Source: Arachidicoccus sp. (lineage in GTDB: Bacteria; Bacteroidota; Bacteroidia; Chitinophagales; Chitinophagaceae). Taken from it: DNA of 64,000 bases. Under the pieces are notes generated by a model. The model was given only the letters and a program-made list of their open reading frames with translations, was not told where the DNA came from and ran no database searches. The translations under genes and the position numbers were made by a program. Below, in pieces: positions 42,621 to 52,500 of this stretch; the stretch's first letter is position 1, and each line of letters opens with the position of its first letter. The stretch spans positions 179,717-243,716 of the forward strand of contig JAPWKH010000031.1 of the NCBI GenBank assembly GCA_028283605.1, given 5' to 3'.

Positions 42621-45600
42621 TTATTCCAAGCCCGCTTGCACAGCAGCTGTGCGGTATTTTTGGAGATCTGCTTTGGAGTGAATTTTGCTCATATTTTGCG
42701 GACTTATTTTCAGGAAAGAATATTTATCCTGTGTGATCCATGGGATAATTTGCACAGAGGCTTGCGGTTGTATCTTCGATTGATATTCTTTCGCCAGCTG
42801 CACGTTTTTAAACGGCCCGATGATAACCATATTTTCATCTTCGATTTGTTGGGAAGCCACATTGTACGACTGATTGGGGAAGCTGAGAAGATTGTAGCGG
42901 TTAAACGCATTCGAGCTTTCTGTTGCATATACAGGCGCTACATTGTCAAGAACTACCGTTACAAACACAGGTGCATTATCGTCAAATGCAAATCCATCAA
43001 TCATACGTGTTGCGTTCTTTTCAGGCTTTACTATATCAGGCTGATTATTTTTTTGCGGCATTTTTTGCGGCTGATTACTATTTACAGGATTGGTATTTAC
43101 AATTGCTTGTGCTGTATCTGCACGTTGTTTAGGCAACAGATTTTGCGAAGTATCTATTCTATGCAGATCATTGTTGATGGTAGCAATATTATTATTTTGT
43201 TGTGTTGTGTCCGGTGCAGCCGGGTTGTTCTTCACCACAATTTTTGTAACCTGTACGGTATCTGCATTCTTTTGTATTGGCTGCTTATTGGCCGCAGAGT
43301 CTGTAATATTTTCAATATTATTTGCCGGATGATCAACCGGTGCAATTACCTGTGTTGTATCTTCATTTTCTTTATTATATAGCTGCCTCGCCTGCGCGTT
43401 CAGGTCTTGCGATTCCTTGCCGATTGCAGGCACGTTAAATGCAATAAGGCTGTCCTTAGGCATTATGATTCTTTTTTCTTCAGCCAATTTTTGTGCGCCT
43501 CGTTCTAACATTGCCAAAAGATCTTCATCGGAATAATCTTCCGGTTTTATATGCAGTTTGGCTAAATAATCTTCTATTTCTTTTCTATGTTTTAATACAT
43601 CTATTAATTCCTTTGCCTGCGGAACCATAGGCGAACTGGAAAAGCGGTTTATGATTACGTTTAAATCGCTGATAGCTGCAGTATCATTGCGTTTGGTAGC
43701 AAAATATATTGCTTCGATATAAAGCATTTGCGGCGTCCAGTAGAAGCTACCGTATTTTTTATCTGCAACGGATTTTCTTTTTAATGCTTCCTCAAAATTT
43801 CCCGCAAGGAATAAATCATAAATATCACTATACTCTTTCGTAGCTGCATTAGCAATACTTGTTACCGGTATATGCGATTGCCGATTAATGCTGTCCAGCA
43901 TTTGAGCCGAAGAGCTTTGCGGATAATTATTTGCCAGTTTTTGTTTTATGCCGGCTGCACCCTGCGGCTTATCAAGCAGCATATAACAAACATATTCGTC
44001 ATACAAAGCATTTGGAATTTCTTCCGCTTTGGGATATTTACGAATTAACGAATCGAACAGCACAATGGCGCCGGAAAAATTCTCGAGTTTATTCATCAGT
44101 ATTTCTCCGTTTGCCAGCATGTATTGCGTAATAATTTTATGAACCGCATCTTTTTTCTCTTTTGTCATTGGCAATGTATGCAATAAATCTTCGGCCGTAA
44201 TATTGGCGCTGTCTACTTCAAGGCTTCCATCAATATTAAAGTCCGTTAAGGCAGCTACATTATTGTTATTTTGGAATGAAGCCGATTTATTAATAGCGCT
44301 GATTCTTTGCCAGTTATCTACATTGGGACGATTGCCGAATTTTTGTTTGAAAGATTGATAACCGGCGTTCTTTAATGCCGCATTATTGAAATACCAAGTT
44401 GCAGAACCGCTTGACTGCCCGAACAAATCAATCGGTTGCTGGTTTTGCTTAACAAAACTGTTTACAGGAATGTTATTATCGTTTTCTTCTTTTCTGTCTA
44501 TTGCTCTGCGGATTTGTTTTGCCTTCTGTTTCAAAATATCCATACGTTCTTTTTCGGGCATATTTGCAAGAGCAAGCAAACTGTCTTGAACATGAATAGA
44601 ATCCAGATTTGCGGATAATTCATGCAAAGGCCCTACCCTTTTTTGCAAATCGTTTTTTGCAAGAGAATCTTTGATATAATTTGCCGAAACGCTGTCGTAG
44701 CAACTGATAGCGGAATCGAAAATATTTTGGTCGTATTCTATATTTCCCAATAATAAGAATGCCATACTCTTTGTTTCCGGATTTTTGTCGAGAGAATTTC
44801 TATTGACTGCAATGCTTTGCAACAATAATTTTTTTGCATTTTCATTATCATTATTTGCCTTAGCGATTTCCGCCTGATTATAGTACACTAAATCCTTATA
44901 CTGATAATACTTGTTTTTGTGCAGCAGTAGTTCTAAAGATCTTTGTGAGGTTTGCCTGTTGACGATTTTATTTTGTAAAAGAATAATATTTTTCTGCGCA
45001 TAAATATCTGTTATCGGATTGTTTCCTTCTTCAAGCGCTATGTTATAAAAGCGTATGGCATTGCTATCGTTGCCTGCACGCTGAAACATTTGTGCTGTAA
45101 GAAATGCACGGCGCGCTTTTAAAAATTTGCTATCGCCAAAGTTGCATTGCGCAAGATATGCAGCTGCGCTGTCATACATTTTTTGTTTATAAAAAAAATA
45201 AGATTGCGTTTCCAGATACAATGGATAGAGCCTTTCGGGAAAATGTTTGTCGCGCCCGATATTGTTTAATAAAATACCGGCCTGTGTGTATTCATTCTGT
45301 TCGATAAATGTTTTTGCAAGCCAGATAAGCGCATCGTTTCTTCGGTTAATATTTTTCAGGTTATTCTTTTTAAAGCCGCCTGCTTCTTCATTGGAAATGC
45401 TGAAGCTTTTGTCTTTGCCGTTGCTTACATTACTTCCAACAGGTATATCGTATCCTTCGTCTTTTGGCGCAAAAGCATAGTTTATGAACTGAAAAGTTTG
45501 CCGAGCGGTATCTAATTTTTTTTGGTAATAATAGCTTCTTCCCAAAACATAATACAATTCGTCTACATAATCGTTTCGCAGATCATGCAATAATAATCCG

Positions 45601-45965
45601 GAAGTTGCATGTTGTATCACAGAATCGAATTGTGGATTGGATTTTAGTGCATTCTCGTCATACGGGTAAAAAGAAAGCAGTTGTGAATAATCATCGATAT
45701 TCGAAGCAATGGCATCTTGCATTATCGAATTAAAAATCTGGTTTGCATTGAACAGATAATTATAATGCGTATAAGTGTTTTGCAAAAATTTTTTAATCTT
45801 CGGCAGTTTGTCGTATCCTGTTTTTTCGGCACGCAATGGTTTATTAGCTTCAGTTGGAGGTTTATTGCCTTTTAAATTGATAGTAGTCCCTTGCTGCGCC
45901 GTAGAATACACGGTAGCATAACTAAACACAATAGTCAATATAAAAGGGATAACAAATCGCTTCAT
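42621..45965 (-). CDS. Type IX secretion/gliding TPR protein (PorW/SprE-like)
   Basis: The 1114-residue product has a signal peptide (ending YSTAQQ near residue 24) and many degenerate tetratricopeptide repeats (about 60-830). Characteristic PorW/SprE segments are THYNYLFNANQIFN, YSQLLSFYPYDENAL, LLHDLRNDYVDELYYVLGRS and FINYAFAPKDEGYDIPVGSN. A Gln/Asn/Pro-rich linker (about 870-1010) follows. A C-terminal SPOR-like domain of about 80 residues ends it, with NMVIIGPFKNVQLAKEYQSK. PorW/SprE links the T9SS motor to the outer-membrane translocon. Unlike Porphyromonas PorW, no lipobox cysteine is seen in the signal region. Confidence 0.82.
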   Translation of the reverse strand: MKRFVIPFILTIVFSYATVYSTAQQGTTINLKGNKPPTEANKPLRAEKTGYDKLPKIKKFLQNTYTHYNYLFNANQIFNSIMQDAIASNIDDYSQLLSFYPYDENALKSNPQFDSVIQHATSGLLLHDLRNDYVDELYYVLGRSYYYQKKLDTARQTFQFINYAFAPKDEGYDIPVGSNVSNGKDKSFSISNEEAGGFKKNNLKNINRRNDALIWLAKTFIEQNEYTQAGILLNNIGRDKHFPERLYPLYLETQSYFFYKQKMYDSAAAYLAQCNFGDSKFLKARRAFLTAQMFQRAGNDSNAIRFYNIALEEGNNPITDIYAQKNIILLQNKIVNRQTSQRSLELLLHKNKYYQYKDLVYYNQAEIAKANNDNENAKKLLLQSIAVNRNSLDKNPETKSMAFLLLGNIEYDQNIFDSAISCYDSVSANYIKDSLAKNDLQKRVGPLHELSANLDSIHVQDSLLALANMPEKERMDILKQKAKQIRRAIDRKEENDNNIPVNSFVKQNQQPIDLFGQSSGSATWYFNNAALKNAGYQSFKQKFGNRPNVDNWQRISAINKSASFQNNNNVAALTDFNIDGSLEVDSANITAEDLLHTLPMTKEKKDAVHKIITQYMLANGEILMNKLENFSGAIVLFDSLIRKYPKAEEIPNALYDEYVCYMLLDKPQGAAGIKQKLANNYPQSSSAQMLDSINRQSHIPVTSIANAATKEYSDIYDLFLAGNFEEALKRKSVADKKYGSFYWTPQMLYIEAIYFATKRNDTAAISDLNVIINRFSSSPMVPQAKELIDVLKHRKEIEDYLAKLHIKPEDYSDEDLLAMLERGAQKLAEEKRIIMPKDSLIAFNVPAIGKESQDLNAQARQLYNKENEDTTQVIAPVDHPANNIENITDSAANKQPIQKNADTVQVTKIVVKNNPAAPDTTQQNNNIATINNDLHRIDTSQNLLPKQRADTAQAIVNTNPVNSNQPQKMPQKNNQPDIVKPEKNATRMIDGFAFDDNAPVFVTVVLDNVAPVYATESSNAFNRYNLLSFPNQSYNVASQQIEDENMVIIGPFKNVQLAKEYQSKIQPQASVQIIPWITQDKYSFLKISPQNMSKIHSKADLQKYRTAAVQAGLE

Positions 45966-46260
45966 ACAGCGATAAAACTAAGGCTTTATTTCAGTAATAT
46001 TACTTACCGTAAAACGTATTGTGTGGAAAGATATTGCATGTAAACCGGTATGAATAAGTATTGATCGCTTTTTCAAACTAAATATATTTTGTTGTCGGGA
46101 GAATATTTTTATCAAGCTTTCTCATTTCGGCTTTTTAATCATACTTTCTTTAAAATCTGAAGATCGTTATTTTGCAATAGCTGCTCCCTTGTTTGAATAT
46201 ATTGATTTGCACAACAAAAAACTGGAAAAAGACCAAATATCAAAAATTTAAAAAAATTAT
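45966..46260. other. Divergent spacer upstream of porW/sprE and tetR
   Basis: The spacer (295 bases, 346 to the tetR ATG) is AT-rich. A weak minus-strand -7-like TAGTTTTA (45980-45973) precedes porW without a -33 partner. No open frame, RNA gene or repeat was recognised before the tetR promoter that begins at 46261. Confidence 0.35.
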
Positions 46261-46291
46261 TTTGTTTACTTAACAGTGTTAAGTATATTTG
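46261..46291 (+). promoter_or_regulatory. tetR promoter with operator palindrome in its spacer
   Basis: TTTG (46261-46264), exactly 19 bases, then TATATTTG (46284-46291): a perfect Bacteroidota promoter. The 19-base palindrome TACTTAACAGTGTTAAGTA (46267-46285, two perfect 9-base arms around G46276) fills the spacer and touches the -7 box. A dimeric TetR protein bound there would block RNA polymerase. Transcription would start near 46298, 14 bases before the tetR ATG. Confidence 0.85.
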
Positions 46292-46311
46292 CCTCCGAAT
46301 TGTGAAAACTC

Positions 46312-46947
46312 ATGGGAATCACGGAACGTAAAATAAAACACAAGGAATCGTTGAAGCAAACTATTTTGGATGCGGCTAAAAAGCTGTTTCTCAAAAACGG
46401 TTATGCAGCAACCTCTATCCGTAAAATTGCGTCTGAAATCGAGTTTAGTCCAACCACGATTTACCTTTATTTTAAAGACAAGGCGGAAATCGCTTATGCG
46501 CTTCATCAGGAAGGTTTTAGGATATTGTCCACACAATTTCGCGTATTGGATAATATTGATAATCCATTTGAAAGAGTGAAGGCTATGGGACGTGCCTATA
46601 TAAAATTCTCTTTAGAATACGGCGATTGCTACGAGTTGATGTTTGTGGAACGGGAACCGATGCAATATATTGAAGACTGCGCAGATAAGGATTGGGATGA
46701 AGGAAAGAAATCTTTTGAAACCTTGTTGAATAATGTGAAATCATGTCAGGAAATAGGTTATTTTAAAAACATGGATCCAGCCTCTGTTGCTATGCTGGCT
46801 TGGAGTACGTTACACGGATTGTGTACGCTGAAAATACACGGACATCTCGATTTTATCAAGGAACACAAAAACCAGTTGCATCATATCGATAATATTATGG
46901 AGGATACGTTCAATACTTTTATAAAAATGCTTGAAAATATGAAATAA
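46312..46947 (+). CDS. TetR/AcrR family repressor of the adjacent efflux operon
   Basis: The 211-residue product has the TetR N-terminal DNA-binding domain: KESLKQTILDAAKKLFLKNGYAATSIRKIA with the helix-turn-helix at SIRKIASEIEFSPTTIYLYFKDKAE (about residues 30-55). The C-terminal ligand domain contains FGRAYI-like and MLAWSTLHGLCTLKIHGHL segments, typical of the TetR_C_13/WHG type. The gene begins 14 bases after the predicted transcription start and is followed at 31 bases by tolC. It probably represses itself and the three efflux genes through the palindrome at 46267-46285 and releases when an unknown ligand binds. Confidence 0.92.
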   Translation: MGITERKIKHKESLKQTILDAAKKLFLKNGYAATSIRKIASEIEFSPTTIYLYFKDKAEIAYALHQEGFRILSTQFRVLDNIDNPFERVKAMGRAYIKFSLEYGDCYELMFVEREPMQYIEDCADKDWDEGKKSFETLLNNVKSCQEIGYFKNMDPASVAMLAWSTLHGLCTLKIHGHLDFIKEHKNQLHHIDNIMEDTFNTFIKMLENMK

Positions 46948-46960
46948 TTTTTTTGCTATA

Positions 46961-46979
46961 TACTTAACACTGTAAATAA
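46961..46979 (+). promoter_or_regulatory. Second, degenerate operator between tetR and tolC
   Basis: TACTTAACACTGTAAATAA repeats the left arm of the tetR operator (TACTTAACA) exactly, with a decayed right arm (TGTAAATAA against TGTTAAGTA). TTTG (46952-46955) lies upstream but no TAnnTTTG follows at 19 bases, so a separate tolC promoter is doubtful. It ends at the tolC start codon. Confidence 0.55.
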
Positions 46980-48358
46980 TGATAACATCGTATTTTAATT
47001 CGAAGATAACCATAGTCTGTATGTTGCTTTTAACCTTACACCAGCATGTATCAGCACAACGAAATGTACTGGATGATTACATAGATTCGGCCATTACCAA
47101 CAATATCGTCATTCAGCAGAAAAAAATTTCACTAGACAAGGCAAAGCTGGCTTTCAGTATTGCAAAAAGCTATTATCTGCCCACTACCTCTTTCCTTATG
47201 GATTACCAGTACGCAGACGGTGGCCGTGATATTCAGTTGCCTTTGGGTGATTTGCTGAATGGAGTTTATAGTACGCTCAACCAATTGACGACAAGTAACA
47301 AGTTTCCGCAGTTAGCGAATGAAAGCATCAATTTCCTGCCGAAAAATTTTTATGATGCCAGAATACATACGACTTTACCACTATACAATCCCGACATAAA
47401 ATACAATAAGCAACTTGCTTCACAACAAGTTCATTTGAACGAACTCGACGTGGCCATTTATAAAAAAGACTTATTAAAGAATATTAAGGAAGCTTATTTC
47501 AGTTATTTGCTGTCATTACAGGCGGTGGCAATATATAAAGAAGCTTTAGCCTTGGCGGAAGAAAGCAGGCGCACAAACCAAAAATTATTGGACAATGGAA
47601 AAGGATTGCCCGCATATGTCATCCGATCTGAAAGTGAAATTGAAAATGCAAAAGCCGAAATCAGCACATCAGAGCAAAAAGCAAAAAACGCAGGACTATA
47701 TTTTAATTTTCTGTTGAACCGAAAATTAAATGCAACGATTGACACCAATTACAATGCACAGTCTGCAGAAGACATAGCTACATCGTTGCTGGCCCAAGAG
47801 GATGATGTTGACAACCGTGAAGAAATAAAATCATTGCAACAAGTGACTCAAATAAACCAAACGATGCTAAGCATGAATAAAAGTACCTATTATCCCCGTC
47901 TCAATACTTATCTCGATCTGGGGTCGCAGGCACAAGACTGGAAAGTGAACGGACAGTCAAAATATTATTTCTTTGGAGTGCAGTTAAACGTGCCTATTTA
48001 TGCAGGTTCTCGGACCAAGAATAAAATAAGGCAATCGCAACTCGATGTACAAAATGCTCAATTAGATGTGGAGCAGACTACGCAACAATTGTCCATGGCA
48101 AGTAAGGCGTCGAAGAACGAATTAATTGCGGCAATCCAAACTTTGTTTGCCAAGCAAAAACAATTAGAGTCTGCTGCAACTTACCAACGATTGATAGACC
48201 GTGGTTATCGAGAAGGTACCAACACATTTATTGAGACGATTGATGCCCGAAATCAATATACACAAGCGCATATTGCACAACAGATACAGGTTTTTCAGGT
48301 ACTGATTGCCGCCGCCGAGGTGGAAAGAAATTTATCCAATACTCAAATTCAAAAATAG
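46979..48358 (+). CDS. TolC family outer-membrane efflux channel
   Basis: The 459-residue product has a signal peptide (ending HVSAQ near residue 26) and the TolC/OEP fold with two repeats, each with long coiled-coil helices: DDYIDSAITNNIVIQQKKISLDKAKLAF, then IYKEALALAEESRRTNQKLLDNGKG, and again LDVQNAQLDVEQTTQQLS with YQRLIDRGYREGTNTFIETIDARNQY (all quoted in part). It forms the trimeric exit duct for the MFP and RND proteins encoded next. Seven bases separate it from the adaptor gene. Confidence 0.93.
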   Translation: MITSYFNSKITIVCMLLLTLHQHVSAQRNVLDDYIDSAITNNIVIQQKKISLDKAKLAFSIAKSYYLPTTSFLMDYQYADGGRDIQLPLGDLLNGVYSTLNQLTTSNKFPQLANESINFLPKNFYDARIHTTLPLYNPDIKYNKQLASQQVHLNELDVAIYKKDLLKNIKEAYFSYLLSLQAVAIYKEALALAEESRRTNQKLLDNGKGLPAYVIRSESEIENAKAEISTSEQKAKNAGLYFNFLLNRKLNATIDTNYNAQSAEDIATSLLAQEDDVDNREEIKSLQQVTQINQTMLSMNKSTYYPRLNTYLDLGSQAQDWKVNGQSKYYFFGVQLNVPIYAGSRTKNKIRQSQLDVQNAQLDVEQTTQQLSMASKASKNELIAAIQTLFAKQKQLESAATYQRLIDRGYREGTNTFIETIDARNQYTQAHIAQQIQVFQVLIAAAEVERNLSNTQIQK

Positions 48359-48364
48359 TTTTTC

Positions 48365-49411
48365 ATGCAACATATATCACAACTTATAATCGCAGCAACG
48401 TTCACAATTTTCATTGTTTCCTGCAAACAAAAGACGCAAGAAAAATCCATTCCCGAAGAAGTAATTCCCGTAAATATTGTGCCGTTGCAACAGCAATCAC
48501 TACAACAAATTATTTATGCTTCGGGGCAGTTTACTACGAATGACGAATCAAACCTTTCTTTCAAAAACGGCGGCATCATTCATAAAATTTATGTAAAGGA
48601 AGGCGATGCCGTAAGTAAAGGTCAATTGCTTGCTACGCTTGATTTGACGGAGGTAAATACGGTTACGCAACAGGCATCTATCTCATTGCAAAAAGCGCAA
48701 AGAGACTATGACAGAGCCGTTCGTTTATACCGTGACAGTGTGTCGACACTGGAACAAATGCAGAATGCCAAAACTTCACTGGAGATTGCACGGCAACAAA
48801 CGGTCAATGCCAATTATAACCAATCCACCGCAGAATTAAGAGCAACACAGTCAGGCTATGTGTTGCAGAAATTTGTAAACGACGGACAAGTAGTTGGCGC
48901 GGGAACACCTGTGCTACAGATCAACGGGGCCGCCAACCGCGATTGGATTTTGAAGGTAGGCGTGAGCGATAACCAATGGACACACATTGTTCTTGGCGAT
49001 AAAGCAACGATTACCACAGATGCGTTGCCAAACCAAGTGTTTCCTGCGGTTGTGTATAAAAAGCCTGAGGGTATTGACCCTGCAAGCGGCACATTTGTCC
49101 TGCAGTTGAAGTTGAACGGAGCCGACAATAAAGGAATTGCTTCTGGCCTTTTCGGCAAAGCGGAAATAACACCTGTTCAATCAATTCATGCATGGTCTGT
49201 TCCTATTGAGGCTTTACTGGACGGCGACAAAAACCAGGGCTACGTGTTTGTGACGAATGATATGCAAAAGGCACAAAAAATTAAAGTGGACATTCAGCAT
49301 ATCGATAACAAACAGGTAATCATAAGCTCAGGATTGGAAAATGAAAAGTATCTTATAGTTGGCGGGAATGCTTACCTGACGGACGGTTCAAAAATAAAAG
49401 TAGCAAAATAG
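48365..49411 (+). CDS. RND efflux periplasmic adaptor (membrane fusion lipoprotein)
   Basis: The 348-residue product has a lipoprotein signal with lipobox IVSC (Cys near 20), then a biotinyl-lipoyl-like domain (GGIIHKIYVKEGDAVSKGQLLATLD), an alpha-helical hairpin (QQASISLQKAQRDYDRAVRL), a second lipoyl half (SGYVLQKFVNDGQVVGAG) and a beta-barrel (WILKVGVSDNQWTHIVLGDKATI, in part), the standard HlyD/AcrA order. It bridges the RND pump to TolC. The short C-terminal domain ends YLTDGSKIKVAK. A 108-base gap without recognisable promoter separates it from the pump gene. Confidence 0.93.
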   Translation: MQHISQLIIAATFTIFIVSCKQKTQEKSIPEEVIPVNIVPLQQQSLQQIIYASGQFTTNDESNLSFKNGGIIHKIYVKEGDAVSKGQLLATLDLTEVNTVTQQASISLQKAQRDYDRAVRLYRDSVSTLEQMQNAKTSLEIARQQTVNANYNQSTAELRATQSGYVLQKFVNDGQVVGAGTPVLQINGAANRDWILKVGVSDNQWTHIVLGDKATITTDALPNQVFPAVVYKKPEGIDPASGTFVLQLKLNGADNKGIASGLFGKAEITPVQSIHAWSVPIEALLDGDKNQGYVFVTNDMQKAQKIKVDIQHIDNKQVIISSGLENEKYLIVGGNAYLTDGSKIKVAK

Positions 49412-49519
49412 AGAAAGTTTGCCCCGACGATTCATACTGATTTTCAACATTGATAATCGCCGGTTTTTCTGTGAACATCTTAAGGCAAAATTCAACTTCA
49501 CAACAATAAAAATAAACAG

Positions 49520-52500
49520 ATGAAAATATCTGAATACGCTATAAAGAACAATGCTTTTACCCTCATTATGGTATTGATGGCGGCAGCACTAGGTATTTCT
49601 ACCCTACTCAATATGCCGCGATCGGAAGATCCCGAAACACACGCGCCGTTTTTTTCTGTTGTCGTCATTTATCCGGGCGAAAACCCGAAAGACATGGAAG
49701 AATATGTAGTCAAGCCGATGGAAAAAGAGATTTATGCTTTGGAAGATATCAAACGCATTAAAACCAATATCCAGGATGGACTGGCCGTGATTAACGTAGA
49801 ATATCAATATAACGTAAATGTCGATAATAAATATCAAGAATTGGTACGAGAAGTGAATGCGATTAAAAGCCGATTGCCGAGCGATATTTACAGCATTGAA
49901 ACGAAAAAATTTATTCCCAGTGATGTAAATATCTTACAGTTAGCATTGGTATCGGAGAATGCTTCCCGAAACACGATTAATACAGTCGCACAACATTTGC
50001 AGGATGAATTGGAAAAAATTCCAGAACTAAAAAACGTAGAAATACAAGGACTGAGTGACCGAACGATCCGTGTGGATGTACAATTGGAGAAACTGGCGCA
50101 AATGAAAATTCCCGTAAATATTGTTGCCGATGCGTTGCAAAGTGAAGTTGCCAATATCCCCGGCGGCAATGTGAGCGAAGGGACCAAAACATTCAACATA
50201 AAAACCAACAATACTTTTCAAAACATTGATGAAATTAAAAACGTGGTGGTGGTAAGTCGAGAACAAGGAACCGTCTTGCTGAAAGATATTGCCAATGTAT
50301 ATTTTGATTATGCCCCCGATACACATATCACAAGGCTCAACGGATATCGCTGTGCGTTTGTGGTTGCAGCTTTGAAGGAAAGAAAAAACATTAGTGAAAC
50401 GCAGAAAAAATATGCAGATGTTATCAATCGGTTTAAAAAAACATTGCCGTCCAATATTGATTTGCAATTGGCATTTGACCAGGCTCAGAATGTAAACGGC
50501 AGGCTGAGCAGGCTCGGCGAAGATTTTATGATTGCGATTGCATTAGTGTTGCTTACACTATTGCCTTTAGGTACAAGAGCTTCTTTGGTCGTAATGATTG
50601 CAATCCCTTTGTCACTCGGCATCGGCATTATTTCGCTCAATGCATTCGGCTACAACCTAAACCAGTTAAGCATTGTAGGGCTTGTGGTGGCGTTGGGACT
50701 ATTGGTGGACGATAGTATTGTAGTAGTAGAAAATATTGAGCGATGGATGCGCGAGGGCCATTCGCGTATGGAAGCTACGCTCAAAGCTACCAATCAAATC
50801 AGCAAAGCCGTTATTGGTTGTACCGTTACGTTGATTATCGCATTCATGCCTATTGCCATGATGCCCGGAGGCGCAGGCGATTTCATCCGAGGACTGCCGC
50901 TTGCCGTGATGTTTACCATTATTGGTTCAATGGCTGTAGCGCTCACGGTGGTGCCATTTTTGTCCAGCAAAATATTAAAACCGAGTAAAGATGAACACGG
51001 TAATTTCTTCCTCCGTATGTTACAGAAAGCCATACATGGCAGTTATTCCAAGCTATTGGACAAAGCTCTAAAATATCCTGTCATCACGCTTTGCATTGCA
51101 GGGATTATTTTTATCGGTTCTTTATTTTTGTTTCCCGTTGTGGGAAGCAGTTTGTTCCCCGCATCTGAAAAGCCACAGTTTTTGGTCAATATCACAACGC
51201 CTCTGCAATCCAATATTTCCTACAGCGATTCCATTGCAAGGGATATTGAAAAAGAACTAAAGAAAATTCCTGAAGTAAAATATATTGCCACCAATGTAGG
51301 TAAAGGAAACCCGCGAATTTATTACAATGTAAACCAAAAGAATGAGCAGAGTAATATTGCAGAGTTATTTGTGCAGTTATTTCCCGATGTAAAACCAAAA
51401 GTAAAAGAGGCTATCATTGAGCAACTCAGAAAGAAGTGGACACCTTATCTCAACGCAAAAGTAAATGTGGTCAATTTTGAGCAAGGTGAGCCCGTTACCG
51501 CCCCTGTGGAAGTACGGTTGGAAGGAGATAATTTAGATTCGTTGCGGCATCTGGCAGCCGTTACCGAAAATCTGTTGTTGAAAACAAAGGGTACGATGTA
51601 TGTGGACAATCCCGTAAAAAACCTTAAATCGGATATTCGTATTTACGTCAATAAAGAGAAAGCGCAGAATCTGGGTGTCTCTACTATCAATATCAGCAGA
51701 ACGGTAAGAATGGCGCTTGCCGGCTTGCCTGTAGGCACTTACAGTAATCCGAACAGTAAGGACGAAGATTATACGATTGTCGTTTCTACGCCACACGCGG
51801 TTTATCCCGATTTAAATGTGCTGAACAATATTTATGTGAATGCCAATGACGGCAGGGCCATTCCGTTATCGCAATTGGCAACGATTGGTTTTGAAACTTC
51901 TCCACAAACAATTGACCATTTTAATAAGATAAGAGCCGTATCCATATTTGCCCATGTGCAGCAAGGTTTTCTTGCATCGAACGTGATCAATGATGTTACG
52001 CAACAAATGAGTAAAATAGCGTTGCCGCAAGGTTATCGGTTTGTCATGGCAGGTGAACAGCAAAACAAAGACGATTCGTTTGAAGGCTTCGGAACGGTAA
52101 TTCTGGTGACGCTGTTTATGTTCGTTGCTGTGCTGGTATTGCAATTCAAAACATTCAAAAGTACACTGATTGTCTTATCCGTTATTCCGTTGGGTATTGT
52201 AGGCGCCGTATTGGCATTATTGGTAACAGGAAATTCATTATCATTCGTAGCAACGATCGGCATTATCACATTGGCAGGAATTGAAGTAAAAAATACTATT
52301 TTACTGGTTGATTTTACCAATCAATTGCGGGAGCAAGGCATGGAGCTGAATCAGGCAATTGAAGAAGCGGGAGAAAAAAGATTTTTACCCATTATCCTCA
52401 CTACCCTTACCGCGATTGGCGGATTGTTGCCTATTGCCTTTTCGGATAATCCGTTGATTTCCCCATTGGCTATAGTGATGATTGGCGGATTGATTACTTC

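Noticed and set aside
42636..43382. Plus-strand open frame of 248 codons opposite porW/sprE
   Set aside because: Antisense to the SPOR-like and linker region; protein rich in Cys/Ile/Arg without domains.
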